From NCBI RefSeq assembly GCF_017834145.1, contig NZ_JAFIDA010000001.1, forward strand, positions 2,108,001-2,172,000: 64,000 nt of DNA, in the 5' to 3' direction. The notes under the pieces were generated by a model, which was given only the letters and a program-made list of their open reading frames with translations, was not told the origin of the DNA and did not search any database. The DNA comes from Leucobacter exalbidus. GTDB lineage: Bacteria; Actinomycetota; Actinomycetes; Actinomycetales; Microbacteriaceae. This document shows positions 8,229 to 17,401 of this stretch, one piece after another; the first letter of the stretch is position 1, and each line of letters starts with the position of its first letter. Both the position numbers and the translations under genes were made by a program.

Positions 8229-10391
8229 ATGAGCCTGTCTGAGCGTTACTCAGTTCTTTTCGAGTCAGTGCAACTCGGCCCGAAGACTGCAAAGAATCGT
8301 TTCTGGGCGACGCCCCATGCGATTGGCTTTGGCAGTGACAGCTCTGGGTCAGCTGCTGGGTACCGCGGAACGCGTGCAGCGGGCGGCTGGGGTGTCGTTT
8401 TCACCGAGGCAACCACCATTGCCCCCGAGATGGACAAGACTCCACACCGAATGTCTCGTCTTTGGGACGAAGGCGACGTGCGCAACCTGGCACACGTAGC
8501 GTCGGCCATTCAAGAGCACGGTGCGCTCGCCGGCATCGAGCTCGAATACAACGCCGCCGTTGGTGTGATGAGTGAGGGCCGAGGGCTGACCCCGCGCAGC
8601 CCGGTTTCGACGCCAGGTGAGTCGGCACTCGCGGTACCTTACGCCGGTGGGCTGATCGAGCTCGACCACGATGGGATCGAAGAGATCAAGCAGATCTATG
8701 TATCGGCTGCTCTTCGTGCGAAGGACGCGGGCTTCGACCTCATCACGTTCCACTGCGGTCACGCCGCTTCGATTCTCGCTCACTTCCTTATTCCTTATTA
8801 CAACACTCGCACCGACGAATACGGCGGGTCTCTCGAGAACCGCTCACGCTTTGCACGCGAGATGCTCCAAGCCGCGCGTGAAGCCGTAGGCCCCGATATT
8901 GCCATTGGCCTGCGTCTCGGCGTTGACACGCTTGACGGGCCGTTTGGGCTCGGAGACCGCGGCATCCGCTCAGGCGGCGACACCCCGCTGTTCATCGAAC
9001 ACATGGATGACCTCGTGGACTACTGGGACTTCGTCATCGGCGGATTCGATTGGGCGCAAGACGCACAGTCGTCACGCACGGTCGGAGAAAACTTTGAGAA
9101 GCCGTATGTCGACGGTCTCAAGCGATACACCAAGAAGCCGGTCGTCAACGTAGGGCGTTTGAACAGCCCTGACACGATGGTCGACATTATTCAGGCGGGT
9201 CAGTGTGACTTCATCGGTGCGGCCCGCGCAGGCATCGCCGATCCGTTCCTTCCCGAGAAGGTTCGCACGGGCAACATTGAGGATATTCGGGAGTGCATCG
9301 GTTGCAACTTCTGTGTATCGCGTGACATTGGTACGGCACCGATCGCGTGTACGCAGAACGCGACGACGGGCGAGGAATTCCGTCGTGGCTGGAAGCCCGA
9401 GGTCTACCTGCAGGCTAAGAATCACGAGAATGACGTTCTCGTCATTGGTGCAGGCGCAGCGGGTATGGAATGCGCCATGGTGCTCGGCAAGCGAGGCATG
9501 CGAAACGTGCACCTCGTTGATTCAGCATCGGCTATTGGCGGGAGCATCAACTGGGTATCGAAGCTGCCCGGGCGCCACGAATGGCGCCGGCTGATCGAGT
9601 ACCGAGAGCACCAGCTGAGCAAACTCAGCAACGTTGAGGTCATTCTCGACACTGAGTTCACCGCTGAAGAAGCGCTCGATTACGGTGCTGGAATCGTCAT
9701 CGTGGCCACGGGCTCGCACTACACGCGCAATGGTATCGACCCCCAGAACCGTTTGCCTTTCGGGCTAGAGCCGGCGTTTGGTGACAAACTCCTGACCCCT
9801 GAGCAGGTTGTACGAGACGAAGTTCCTGTGGGTCGCCGCGTGCTCGTGGTTGACTCTGACGGTTACTTCATGGGTCCCGGCATCGCAGAGCTCCTGGCTA
9901 AGAACGGCCACGAGGTGGTGCTCGCCACCAAGGGTGAGCACATTGGTGAGTACCAGCGCTACACCCGCGAGATCACGCACACGATCAACGATCTCCTTGG
10001 TCTAGGCGTGAAGCTTCGCACGGAGACCGCGGTAACAGCGGCCGGCCCGTCCACCGCGCTGCTGACCTCGCCCTACCGCGAGCCCGAACAATTCGAATTC
10101 GACAACATTGTTCTTGTGGGCACACGCAGCTCTGACAACTCCATCTTCCAGGGCCTGCTGCAGCGTCGTGGCGACTGGGAAGAGAACGAGATTTCAGCGG
10201 TGCACCGTATCGGCGACTGCGTGCGCCCCAATTTCATCGCTGATGCGATCTTCTCAGGGCACCGGCTTGCGCGCGAGATCGATAGTCCCAACCCGGCGCA
10301 GTCGTTGCCCTTCATTCGCGAGCGCCGCATTATTGGCGGCAGCGACGCTGACTTTGAACTGGGTGCACGGGCGCTCTTGCCCTTGTACTAA
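8229..10391 (+). CDS. trimethylamine/histamine dehydrogenase-family flavoprotein, active site altered
   Basis: A 720-residue flavoprotein. An FMN-binding OYE-type barrel (1-330) is followed by a 4Fe-4S cysteine set (CIGCNFC, then CTQN) and an FAD/ADP-binding domain (VLVIGAGAAGMECAM). Length and order match trimethylamine and histamine dehydrogenases and N-methylproline demethylase. From recalled alignment with Methylophilus trimethylamine dehydrogenase, the flavin-linking Cys30 is Ala (PHAIGFGS), bowl residue Tyr60 is Ala (FTEATTI) and Trp355 is Asp (SRDIG). FMN is therefore probably non-covalent and the substrate different. RBS AGAGGA stands eight bases before the ATG. It heads a five-gene operon. 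Confidence 0.9.
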   Translation: MSLSERYSVLFESVQLGPKTAKNRFWATPHAIGFGSDSSGSAAGYRGTRAAGGWGVVFTEATTIAPEMDKTPHRMSRLWDEGDVRNLAHVASAIQEHGALAGIELEYNAAVGVMSEGRGLTPRSPVSTPGESALAVPYAGGLIELDHDGIEEIKQIYVSAALRAKDAGFDLITFHCGHAASILAHFLIPYYNTRTDEYGGSLENRSRFAREMLQAAREAVGPDIAIGLRLGVDTLDGPFGLGDRGIRSGGDTPLFIEHMDDLVDYWDFVIGGFDWAQDAQSSRTVGENFEKPYVDGLKRYTKKPVVNVGRLNSPDTMVDIIQAGQCDFIGAARAGIADPFLPEKVRTGNIEDIRECIGCNFCVSRDIGTAPIACTQNATTGEEFRRGWKPEVYLQAKNHENDVLVIGAGAAGMECAMVLGKRGMRNVHLVDSASAIGGSINWVSKLPGRHEWRRLIEYREHQLSKLSNVEVILDTEFTAEEALDYGAGIVIVATGSHYTRNGIDPQNRLPFGLEPAFGDKLLTPEQVVRDEVPVGRRVLVVDSDGYFMGPGIAELLAKNGHEVVLATKGEHIGEYQRYTREITHTINDLLGLGVKLRTETAVTAAGPSTALLTSPYREPEQFEFDNIVLVGTRSSDNSIFQGLLQRRGDWEENEISAVHRIGDCVRPNFIADAIFSGHRLAREIDSPNPAQSLPFIRERRIIGGSDADFELGARALLPLY

Positions 10392-10424
10392 GCACAACAA
10401 TTTTCACAACAGTCTGGAGCTCAC

Positions 10425-11204
10425 ATGGCACACGCGACACGTAATGTTTTGATCACTGGCGCAGGTAGCGGCATTGGTGCAGGGGTAGCTGCAGAGTTTG
10501 CGGCACACGGCGACCATGTACACCTGCTCGACATCTCGGCCGAGCGCCTTGCCGCTGTGGCGGCAGAACTGCCGAGCGATCTCGTCAGCACCTACACGGT
10601 CGACGTCACCGACTACGACGGAGTGGCCGCAGTGGTCGCCGAGATCGCCGGTAAGGGCTCCATCGATGTGTTCGCCGGCTGTGCTGGTGTGTTTGATGGC
10701 CTTGCTGGTATTGAGCAGACGACGCGCGAATTGTGGGACCGGATCATTGACATCAACCTCACCGGCACCTTCAACGTGGTGAAGCCCGTGGCGACCGAAA
10801 TGATCAAGCAGAAGTCGGGCAGCATCGTGTTGATCGGCTCGATCGCTGCGTCGCGCGCGCTTCCCGATGGGCTGGCTTACGACACTTCGAAGGCGGCACT
10901 CGAGGGTATGACTCGTCGTCTGGCGGTTGATCTTGGTCAGTACGGAATCAACGCAAACCTGGTGGCCCCCGGCGTTGTAAAGACCAGTATTCGTGCGACC
11001 TCAGAAGAGATTCTTGGCGACATCGTTCCCGACACAAACGTCGGCGTTGGCACCAGTCCCGAGCTCATGAAGATGCTCATTCCGATGCAGCGCGGCGGGC
11101 TCCCCTCCGAGGTCGCCGCCACGGTCTACTTCTTGTCGAGCGAGGGTGCTGCCTACATCAGCGGCGACGTGATTCACGTCGACGGCGGTTGGATCGCGGC
11201 CTAA
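10425..11204 (+). CDS. short-chain dehydrogenase/reductase
   Basis: A 259-residue classical SDR. The cofactor motif is GAGSGIG near residue 13, the Asp after the second strand (LLDIS) indicates NAD rather than NADP, and the catalytic residues are Ser in GSIAAS and YDTSK. The C-terminus HVDGGWIAA is typical. It lies 33 bp after the large flavoprotein in the same operon and could oxidise a hydroxyacyl or alcohol intermediate. Substrate not predictable. Confidence 0.93.
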   Translation: MAHATRNVLITGAGSGIGAGVAAEFAAHGDHVHLLDISAERLAAVAAELPSDLVSTYTVDVTDYDGVAAVVAEIAGKGSIDVFAGCAGVFDGLAGIEQTTRELWDRIIDINLTGTFNVVKPVATEMIKQKSGSIVLIGSIAASRALPDGLAYDTSKAALEGMTRRLAVDLGQYGINANLVAPGVVKTSIRATSEEILGDIVPDTNVGVGTSPELMKMLIPMQRGGLPSEVAATVYFLSSEGAAYISGDVIHVDGGWIAA

Positions 11205-11234
11205 CGCAGGCCTCGTTGAAGAAGGGTTGAACGC

Positions 11235-12083
11235 ATGGCACTACAGCTTCCTGAAGGCAAACGCTTAGCGATTTCGTTGAGCCCTGACTTCGACGCCCAC
11301 AGCGTTTGGATGGGAACGTTTCGTACCTCATCACAAACGGCGCTGTCGCGAGGAGAGTTCGGCGCTGAGGTTGGTGGACCGCGTCTGCTCGATACGTTTG
11401 ACCGCTACGGCATCACGACGACCTGGTGCATTCCCACGCACACTATGCAAACGTTCCCCGATGCCGTTGCCTCGGTGGTTGATCGAGGTCACGAGATCGC
11501 TGCCCACGGCGTCTATCACGAGTACGTGCCCAAGCTAGAGCTTGACGAAGAGCGTCGACTCATGGAGTTGCAGCTGAAGCTCCACGAAGAACTCATAGGA
11601 CTGCGACCTCGCGGGTACCGGTCGCCGGCGCTTGACGTCACCGACAACACGCTCGCGGTGCTGCACGAGTTTGGTTTGGAATGGGACTCATCGCTGATGG
11701 GCCGCGACTTTGAGCCCTACCATCCACGCATGGTCACCGTGATCGACCGTGAGGCGGGTAACCAGTTTGGGGAGCCATCACCGCTGCTCGAATTTCCAGT
11801 GTCGTGGGGGCTCGATGACTTCCCTGAGCTGGAGATGATCAACGGCAATGCGACGCAGCAGGCAAACGCCGTGGTGCTGCAGCGGTGGAAGGACGCGTTT
11901 GATTTTGCTTATGAACGCTGCCCCGGCGGCATGATGACGTGGACGCTTCACCCGCAAACGATCGGGCGCTCGCACAATCTGCTCATGCTTGAGCAGTTCA
12001 TTGAATATGTGCAGTCGCACGACGGCGTATGGTTCCCGACGATCTCCGAGGCAGCTGATGCCTGGGTTGATCCGGTTTCATAA
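11235..12083 (+). CDS. polysaccharide deacetylase-fold hydrolase (CE4; imidase/allantoinase-like)
   Basis: A 282-residue NodB-fold hydrolase without a signal peptide. The metal site is visible as Asp in SPDFDAHS and HGVYH (H-x3-H), with the later motifs GYRSPALD and TLHPQTIGR. Cytoplasmic CE4 proteins of this length include cyclic imide hydrolases, PuuE allantoinase and the HpPgdA group rather than peptidoglycan deacetylases. Its position between an SDR and an acyl-CoA dehydrogenase argues for ring opening of an imide or amide intermediate (inference). Confidence 0.85.
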   Translation: MALQLPEGKRLAISLSPDFDAHSVWMGTFRTSSQTALSRGEFGAEVGGPRLLDTFDRYGITTTWCIPTHTMQTFPDAVASVVDRGHEIAAHGVYHEYVPKLELDEERRLMELQLKLHEELIGLRPRGYRSPALDVTDNTLAVLHEFGLEWDSSLMGRDFEPYHPRMVTVIDREAGNQFGEPSPLLEFPVSWGLDDFPELEMINGNATQQANAVVLQRWKDAFDFAYERCPGGMMTWTLHPQTIGRSHNLLMLEQFIEYVQSHDGVWFPTISEAADAWVDPVS

Positions 12084-12116
12084 ACACTTTCATTCTTCCA
12101 TCGCGAAAGGGCGATC

Positions 12117-13289
12117 ATGGCATCACGACATATTACGGCTGGTCTGACTGAGGAACATGTTGCGTTGCGCGGCATGGTTCGTGAGTTCGTTGATGCGTGG
12201 GTGATGCCCACCGCCAGCGAGCGTGAAGAAAAAGATGAGTACCCCGATGATCTGATTCCGAAGCTTGCAGAGCTCGGAATGTTCGGGATCACTGTCTCCG
12301 AAGAGTACGGCGGGTCTGACATGGACTACGTCAGCTACGGCCTGATCTTTGAAGAGCTCGCCCGTGGCTGGATGGCGCTGGCTAGCCTCGTCTACACGAC
12401 GAGCTCGGGCGGTTACCTCATCAGCAGTTTCGGCACTGAAGAGCAGAAGGCGCGTTTGCTCCCCGACATCGTGGCGGGCAAGCGCATGAGCGGCATTGCG
12501 CTCACCGAGCCGTCGACGGGCAGCGATCTCAAAGAGATTAAGCTGACCGCTCGCCGTGAAGGCGATAATTACATCGTCAACGGCACCAAGATCTTCATCA
12601 CTCACGGGAAGCACGCCAACCCGCTTGTGACGTTGGTGAACACAGACCCCTCGATTAAGCCGGCGCACCGCGGTGGAATCAGTCTGTTGCTGATCGAACA
12701 CGATACTCCGGGCCTCAGCTACGGCGCCGATTTTAAGAAGATGGGCCACCGTGGCCTCGAACTGTGCGAAGTGATTTTCGAGAACGCTGTCGTTCCCGCG
12801 TCCAACCTGCTGGGCGGTGTCGAAGGCAAGGGCTTCTACCAGATGATGGGCGCCCTTGACCGCGGCCGTATTTATATGGCTGGCGCATCGACGGGCATGG
12901 CCCGTGCCAGCCTCGAGGTCGCACTTGATTATGCAAAGCAGCGAGAGACATTCGGCAAGCCCATCGGCGAACACCAAGCCATCCAGCACAAGCTTGCAGA
13001 CATGGCCATCAAGGTCGAGGCCGCACGCTTGCTGTATATCAACGCTGCGTTGAAGACCGAGGCCGAAGGGCGCGCGAGCGCAGCGTCGGGCATGGCAAAG
13101 ATCTACGCCACAGAAATGGGCGTAGAAGTTGCCTATGAGGCGATGCGCGTACTGGGTGGATACGGTTACATCAAGGAGTTCCCGCTTGAGCGAATTCTGC
13201 GAGACCAGGCGCTTATGCCCATCGGAGAGGGAACGAACGAGATTCTGCGCGGAGTTGTCGCGAAAGAAATTCTCGCTAACGGACTTTAG
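12117..13289 (+). CDS. acyl-CoA dehydrogenase
   Basis: A 390-residue FAD acyl-CoA dehydrogenase with the three-domain layout and normal length. Seen are EEYGGSDMDYVSYGLIFEEL, the substrate/FAD stretch ALTEPSTGSDL, GYIKEFPLERILRDQ and the catalytic Glu in GEGTNEILRG. It would introduce an alpha,beta double bond and pass electrons to ETF, whose genes are at 22.7-24.5 kb in the same island. RBS GCGAAAGGG precedes the ATG. Chain length and branching preference cannot be read. Confidence 0.93.
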   Translation: MASRHITAGLTEEHVALRGMVREFVDAWVMPTASEREEKDEYPDDLIPKLAELGMFGITVSEEYGGSDMDYVSYGLIFEELARGWMALASLVYTTSSGGYLISSFGTEEQKARLLPDIVAGKRMSGIALTEPSTGSDLKEIKLTARREGDNYIVNGTKIFITHGKHANPLVTLVNTDPSIKPAHRGGISLLLIEHDTPGLSYGADFKKMGHRGLELCEVIFENAVVPASNLLGGVEGKGFYQMMGALDRGRIYMAGASTGMARASLEVALDYAKQRETFGKPIGEHQAIQHKLADMAIKVEAARLLYINAALKTEAEGRASAASGMAKIYATEMGVEVAYEAMRVLGGYGYIKEFPLERILRDQALMPIGEGTNEILRGVVAKEILANGL

Positions 13290-13323
13290 TCGTCTTACAC
13301 GCAACTGATTGGAGATCAATTCA

Positions 13324-13935
13324 ATGACTACACCTCGCGTACAGGTGGTTTGGGCGCACCCTAGAACCGCATCGCTGACGGCCACGATCACAGCGGACGT
13401 CATTGCGGAGCTGCACGCAGCGGGCATGGCCGTAGATGAGATCGACCTCTACCGCATTCCGTTTGACCCGGTATTGCGCGAGCAAGACGAGCCCCAGTGG
13501 GATGATCTCGATGCCCAGTACAGCGAAACTGTTATGGCCAGTATCGCTCAAACACGAGAGGCAGACGCGGTCGTGTTTGTTTTTCCCGTGTGGTGGTACT
13601 CATTCCCGGCAATACTCAAGGGATACATCGACCGGGTATGGAATCACGGCTATTTCTACGGCGGTGGGCGGCGGATCGGGGTGAAATCTATCCTGTGGCT
13701 TGGGCTTGCGGGGGACACCGACGTTGCTTTTGCGAAACGGAATTATGCTGACATGATGGCCAACCACCTCAACGTCGGTATTGCAGGTTACTGCGGTGCT
13801 CAGAGCAGCCGGCTTGAGCTTCTGTACAACACCCTGGGCGATGGCATTGAAGATATGCCGGGTCACGTGGCCAAGCTGCGCGAGACCGCGAGGGTATCTG
13901 TGCGCACGCTTGCTGAGGAACTTCCGAGTCTGTAA
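13324..13935 (+). CDS. NAD(P)H:quinone oxidoreductase-like flavodoxin-fold protein
   Basis: A 203-residue NQO1/MdaB-type protein (WAHPRTASLT phosphate site; VFPVWWYSFPAILKGYIDRV). Such enzymes reduce quinones or other electron acceptors with NAD(P)H through FMN or FAD. I chose the ATG at 13324 because GGAG stands nine bases upstream; a TTG five codons earlier overlaps that RBS. Last gene of the 8.2-13.9 kb operon, followed by a strong terminator. It could reduce an enone or quinone-like intermediate or recycle a flavoprotein acceptor. Confidence 0.87.
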   Translation: MTTPRVQVVWAHPRTASLTATITADVIAELHAAGMAVDEIDLYRIPFDPVLREQDEPQWDDLDAQYSETVMASIAQTREADAVVFVFPVWWYSFPAILKGYIDRVWNHGYFYGGGRRIGVKSILWLGLAGDTDVAFAKRNYADMMANHLNVGIAGYCGAQSSRLELLYNTLGDGIEDMPGHVAKLRETARVSVRTLAEELPSL

Positions 13936-13946
13936 CGGATACACCC

Positions 13947-13991
13947 ACCCCTGACTATCGCGGCCAGACGACGGCTGCGATAGTCAGGGGT
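13947..13991 (+). terminator. rho-independent terminator
   Basis: ACCCCTGACTATCGC (13947-13961) pairs perfectly with GCGATAGTCAGGGGT (13977-13991), with a 15-base loop and GTTTTTAAT after it. It ends the operon led by the large flavoprotein. Confidence 0.85.
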
Positions 13992-14012
13992 GTTTTTAAT
14001 TTGTGCCGGATC

Positions 14013-14064
14013 AACGCACAAGAGGCCAGCACCCCTACCTTCGGGGGCTGGCCTCTTGTGCGTT
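14013..14064. terminator. second hairpin between convergent operons
   Basis: Perfect 18-bp arms, AACGCACAAGAGGCCAGC (14013-14030) and its complement (14047-14064). The loop contains a further CCCC/GGGG pairing. Placed to end the minus-strand MaoC transcript; it may act in both directions. Confidence 0.75.
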
Positions 14065-14074
14065 ATCGGGGAGA

Positions 14075-14548
14075 TTACTGGCGCTTGAACATGACGTTCC
14101 AGATGCCCTCCTGGCAGACCTCACCGCGCTGGTTGAGCACCTTGACGTCGAAGGCAACGATGCCGCGGTCGGTTTTTGACCGTGAGGGGCGTACCTCAGT
14201 AACCGTCTCCACAACGTGAATCGTGTCGCCGATTTTCACGGGGGCGAGCATGTTCCAAGTCATGCCGAGAAACGCGATGGCCGTCTCTGATTTGATACCC
14301 AAGGTTGACTCTAGCCCGGTAGCAATAGCGAATACGCCGGGGCCGTGAAAGATCCGTCCACCGAACTGAGTCGTCTTGGCATACTCCTCATCAATGTGCA
14401 GAGGGTTGAAGTCACCTGAGATACCGGCGAATGCTGTGACCTCGGCGTCAGTGATGGTTCGCTTGGGGGTTACCCAATTCTGTCCGACCTCAAACTCCTC
14501 GAGATACAGCCCTGTGGCTCGGGTGGTTGTTGCGTCAGTTATTGTCAT
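14075..14548 (-). CDS. MaoC-family dehydratase
   Basis: A 157-residue hot-dog-fold hydratase. The R-hydratase motif is visible as GDFNPLHID with catalytic Asp and His, then GRIFHGPGV. MaoC enzymes add water to enoyl-CoA thioesters, or dehydrate hydroxyacyl-CoAs as in mesaconyl-CoA hydratase. Transcribed away from the acyl-CoA dehydrogenase operon, 127 bp after the PucR-type regulator. It should follow the acyl-CoA dehydrogenase step in the proposed pathway. Confidence 0.9.
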   Translation of the reverse strand: MTITDATTTRATGLYLEEFEVGQNWVTPKRTITDAEVTAFAGISGDFNPLHIDEEYAKTTQFGGRIFHGPGVFAIATGLESTLGIKSETAIAFLGMTWNMLAPVKIGDTIHVVETVTEVRPSRSKTDRGIVAFDVKVLNQRGEVCQEGIWNVMFKRQ

Positions 14549-14675
14549 GAGTGCGTATTTCCTTTCGAAGCAGTGATCCTACTTAAATTCTGCTTCGAAC
14601 GGGGGTGAAACGTAGCTGGAACTTGACCGAAGGAAACGCAGAGACGCTGTACACTTACCAACAATCTTCGGTTGG

Positions 14676-16367
14676 TTAGTACCGCATGCTCTTGGGAGGT
14701 TGAGTGACAGAGGTCACCCTCGAGGAAGCGTGCCGTGTTGAGGCGGATGGGACCCCCACTTTCGAAGCCCCCTCATCGGCGCCTAGGGTGCCGCGGTTGT
14801 CATGTTCACCATGTGCTGGGGTTGTTTGGAGATCTACGAGGTCAAGCGCCGTGGTTGCTAGGAAGAGTGAGGCGATAGCGGCTGGATCGTTGAGCTTCAA
14901 ATCAAGCAGTTCCTCGACCTTGGCAAGTCTGTAGCGCAACGTATTGTGGTGAATGCCTAATGAGTCGGCCGTGGCATTAGTGTTCTGATCGTGTTCAAAA
15001 TAGCGGCGGAGAGCCTGGAGCATCGGCTCCCGCTGGAGCAGCGGCTCTAGGAATGAGCGAGAAGTGTGTGCCATCTGTTCGAGGCCAACTGAGGCAAATA
15101 CTCGAGTGGCAAAATCAAACTGCTCGTAAGACATACTCGAGTCATCGTGGCGGCCAGATTGGATGGTTCGGATCGCAATGAGAGCATCGGCATGTGCGCT
15201 TGGAATATCACCGATGGTATTGATTTCTCGTCCGACGCCAAAGAGCAGCGTCCCGAGGGCAGATTTGTTGATGCGCTGTATGCGCGTAATTGTGTCGACG
15301 CTGGCCTGAATGAGATAGACCGCTGTAGCCTCCCGTTCAGTGCTCAGAAATGGCGTGTCTGAGGCAAGCAGCGCGTTCTTGAGGGCTTGCCAAAGCTGCT
15401 GTGCGGACGACCGAGAGGTCGTTATCTGCTGGAGTCCTACGGACGCGACGACGAGCCTAAGTGGTGCGTTGAAGTCGATTCCAAGTGCACTCATTCGGCT
15501 TGCTAACTCAGGGGAATCTGGTTTCGGCGTCAGTGCTAGCACCTCGTCAAAGATTGAGGCCCTGATCGCATTCTCTTGCTTCTTTGTAGATAGCTGGATG
15601 CGCCTTGCGGCTTCGATCAACGAAGCTACAATGTGTGCCGCTGCACTATCTTGGCTGGTAGGAAACTCGCGCCTACGTGCGGCAACAATGAGCCAATCGG
15701 TTTTCTCTTGTTGTGAGGCATCGGCACTTTTGAGGCGAATCGCTTGCCCCTGCCAGCCCTCGACCGAAACATGTTGAGTGGCTGCTTCGGTCTTGCGTAT
15801 TTGTTCAAGAAAGAGGCTGAGGGGCAGGCTCCCAGCGCTCTCTCGAACGCGACCCAAGTGGTCGACAACAAGGCAGGCGGCGTTCGATACCTTCTGGAGT
15901 CGACGCAGCAATTCATCGATCGCGTCCTCGTGTTCAAGCGCCTGGCTGAAGCTACGCTGCAAAGCAGTCAGTCGTCGAAGCTCATTAACGCTGGGAGATA
16001 ACGAGAGCTGAGAAAGGGCGGTGAAAACTTCGGCAGCATCTTCGATGCGTGCCAATTGCATAGCGGCATGAGAGGAAGACTCTAGCTGAAGCTCCACGAG
16101 GGCTTCTTCTGACCAGCCGCAGAAAGCCCAGGCGTGAGTAGGAGAAGCGTGGAGCTGTGTGCGTAACGCTCTGACAGCGACCCGATCGATGGTCGCTGGC
16201 ACGACAATGAGGGTATCGCGTCCCAATGAAACAGTGCCTTTGTGCCAAAGAGCTGCGGTGCGAACGGTAATCACATCTAGGTCGGCCTCCGTGGCGACCA
16301 TGCGTGCGGGGCTGCCAATCGCTAAGGCAAGCGCGGGGAGACTGACCAGCCGCTGTGGACCTTCCAT
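14676..16367 (-). CDS. PucR/CdaR-family transcriptional regulator
   Basis: A 563-residue regulator. The C-terminal PucR HTH is clear: FEHDQNTNATADSLGIHHNT, then LRYRLAKVEELL. A GGDEF-like central region precedes it (around LGTLLFGVGREI) and the N-terminal part resembles a PucR sensory domain. After the HTH there is an unusual Ser/Thr/Gly-rich tail of about 50 residues. PucR-type proteins usually activate purine, amino-acid or amine catabolism on ligand binding. It sits centrally in the island, divergent from the citryl-CoA-lyase-like gene, and is the best candidate for island control. Confidence 0.85.
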   Translation of the reverse strand: MEGPQRLVSLPALALAIGSPARMVATEADLDVITVRTAALWHKGTVSLGRDTLIVVPATIDRVAVRALRTQLHASPTHAWAFCGWSEEALVELQLESSSHAAMQLARIEDAAEVFTALSQLSLSPSVNELRRLTALQRSFSQALEHEDAIDELLRRLQKVSNAACLVVDHLGRVRESAGSLPLSLFLEQIRKTEAATQHVSVEGWQGQAIRLKSADASQQEKTDWLIVAARRREFPTSQDSAAAHIVASLIEAARRIQLSTKKQENAIRASIFDEVLALTPKPDSPELASRMSALGIDFNAPLRLVVASVGLQQITTSRSSAQQLWQALKNALLASDTPFLSTEREATAVYLIQASVDTITRIQRINKSALGTLLFGVGREINTIGDIPSAHADALIAIRTIQSGRHDDSSMSYEQFDFATRVFASVGLEQMAHTSRSFLEPLLQREPMLQALRRYFEHDQNTNATADSLGIHHNTLRYRLAKVEELLDLKLNDPAAIASLFLATTALDLVDLQTTPAHGEHDNRGTLGADEGASKVGVPSASTRHASSRVTSVTQPPKSMRY

Positions 16368-16442
16368 GGTGGGTCACCCTTCATTCAAACGCAAGAACGA
16401 GATATGGCACGTGCACATCTCTGTGTCTCGGTAAAAGTATCA

Positions 16443-16457
16443 CAGGCAATACGCCTG
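16443..16457. promoter_or_regulatory. inverted repeat in divergent promoter region
   Basis: CAGGC-AATAC-GCCTG lies in the 180-bp region between the PucR-type regulator and the divergent citryl-CoA-lyase-like gene. It may be a regulator site; short enough to be chance. Confidence 0.3.
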
Positions 16458-16547
16458 ATCTTTGGAGAAATTACGAATCATCGAATGCTTCCGTGAACCT
16501 AGCTTTGAACTATTACCCGAAATGCGGTGCAAGAGAAAGAAATCGTG

Positions 16548-17378
16548 ATGAGTGAACCTACCCCTAAGTACTGGCAAACGTCGGTTAGCCAGATCACGCC
16601 CGAGCATGTTTACGTTCGAGGCTACGATCTGGAAGATTTGATTGGTATTCCCTTCGGGGCAGCAACTTACCTGCTTATCAAGGGCGAGCTTCCCACGCCG
16701 CAGCAGGCTAAAGTCGTCGATGCCTTGCTTACCGGCGTGCTGGATTATGGCCTTGAGAAAGCCGGCACCGTTGCTGCTCGCGCTGTAGTCTCTAGCAATC
16801 CCAACGTGCAGGCAGGTCTTGCCACTGCGATTCTTGCTGCGGGTGAGCACAGCCTCGCCCCGGAGAACGCGGCTCGATTCATCGCGACGCAGTATGCCGC
16901 GTTCGAGGCTTCTGAACTTGAACTCGAGGAGTTTGCCGCGCAGGTTGTGGCGCAAGCAAGAGCCGATCGCCTACGCATCCCCGGGTTTGGTCATCCTGTA
17001 TTTCGGGGAGAGGACCCACGCGGCCAGAAGCTGAAACACATTGCCGTGAGCGAAGGGCTTTGGAACGGTCCCGCAGTGTTGTATGAGGCCATTCACCAAG
17101 AGTTTGTGAAGAACCCGAAGGTCGCCCACTTTCCGATTAATGATGTCGGAGTCATTGCGGCAATCTCTACGGCGCTTGGGTTCACACCAGAGGAGTCAAC
17201 CGCGCTTGCGGTCATTGGCACGCTTCCGGGAATTGCGGCGCATGTGACGGAAGAACTGCGCTCGGGCCATTTGGTACGCCAGATTCCAGCTGGTGACGTG
17301 GATTACTCGGGTGAACAGCGCGATTATCGCGAGGATGCTGCTGCACGCGGCTGGTCCGATCCTGGTACTTTGAGCTAA
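16548..17378 (+). CDS. citryl-CoA lyase / citrate synthase-family protein
   Basis: A 276-residue protein of the short citrate-synthase-like family often named citryl-CoA lyase. Seen are EDLIGIPFGAATYLLIKGEL, the active-site loop PGFGHPVFRGEDPRG and GTLPGIAAHVTEEL near the end. It is about 100 residues shorter than true citrate synthase and lacks the HGGA motif; that region reads AAGEHSLAPEN. Members cleave or form a C-C bond next to a CoA thioester. I prefer the ATG at 16548; a GTG seven codons upstream is possible. It may split the pathway's final CoA ester (inference). Confidence 0.8.
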   Translation: MSEPTPKYWQTSVSQITPEHVYVRGYDLEDLIGIPFGAATYLLIKGELPTPQQAKVVDALLTGVLDYGLEKAGTVAARAVVSSNPNVQAGLATAILAAGEHSLAPENAARFIATQYAAFEASELELEEFAAQVVAQARADRLRIPGFGHPVFRGEDPRGQKLKHIAVSEGLWNGPAVLYEAIHQEFVKNPKVAHFPINDVGVIAAISTALGFTPEESTALAVIGTLPGIAAHVTEELRSGHLVRQIPAGDVDYSGEQRDYREDAAARGWSDPGTLS

Positions 17379-17401
17379 AGATCGGCAAAGTCGCCGAATT
17401 A

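Noticed and set aside
8229-10391. Genuine trimethylamine dehydrogenase
   Set aside because: Flavin-linking Cys and most substrate-bowl aromatics are replaced.
11235-12083. Peptidoglycan or chitin deacetylase
   Set aside because: No signal peptide or membrane anchor, and the context is intracellular catabolism.
12123-13427. Minus-strand frame of 434 codons
   Set aside because: Antisense to a well-supported acyl-CoA dehydrogenase; no motif or RBS.
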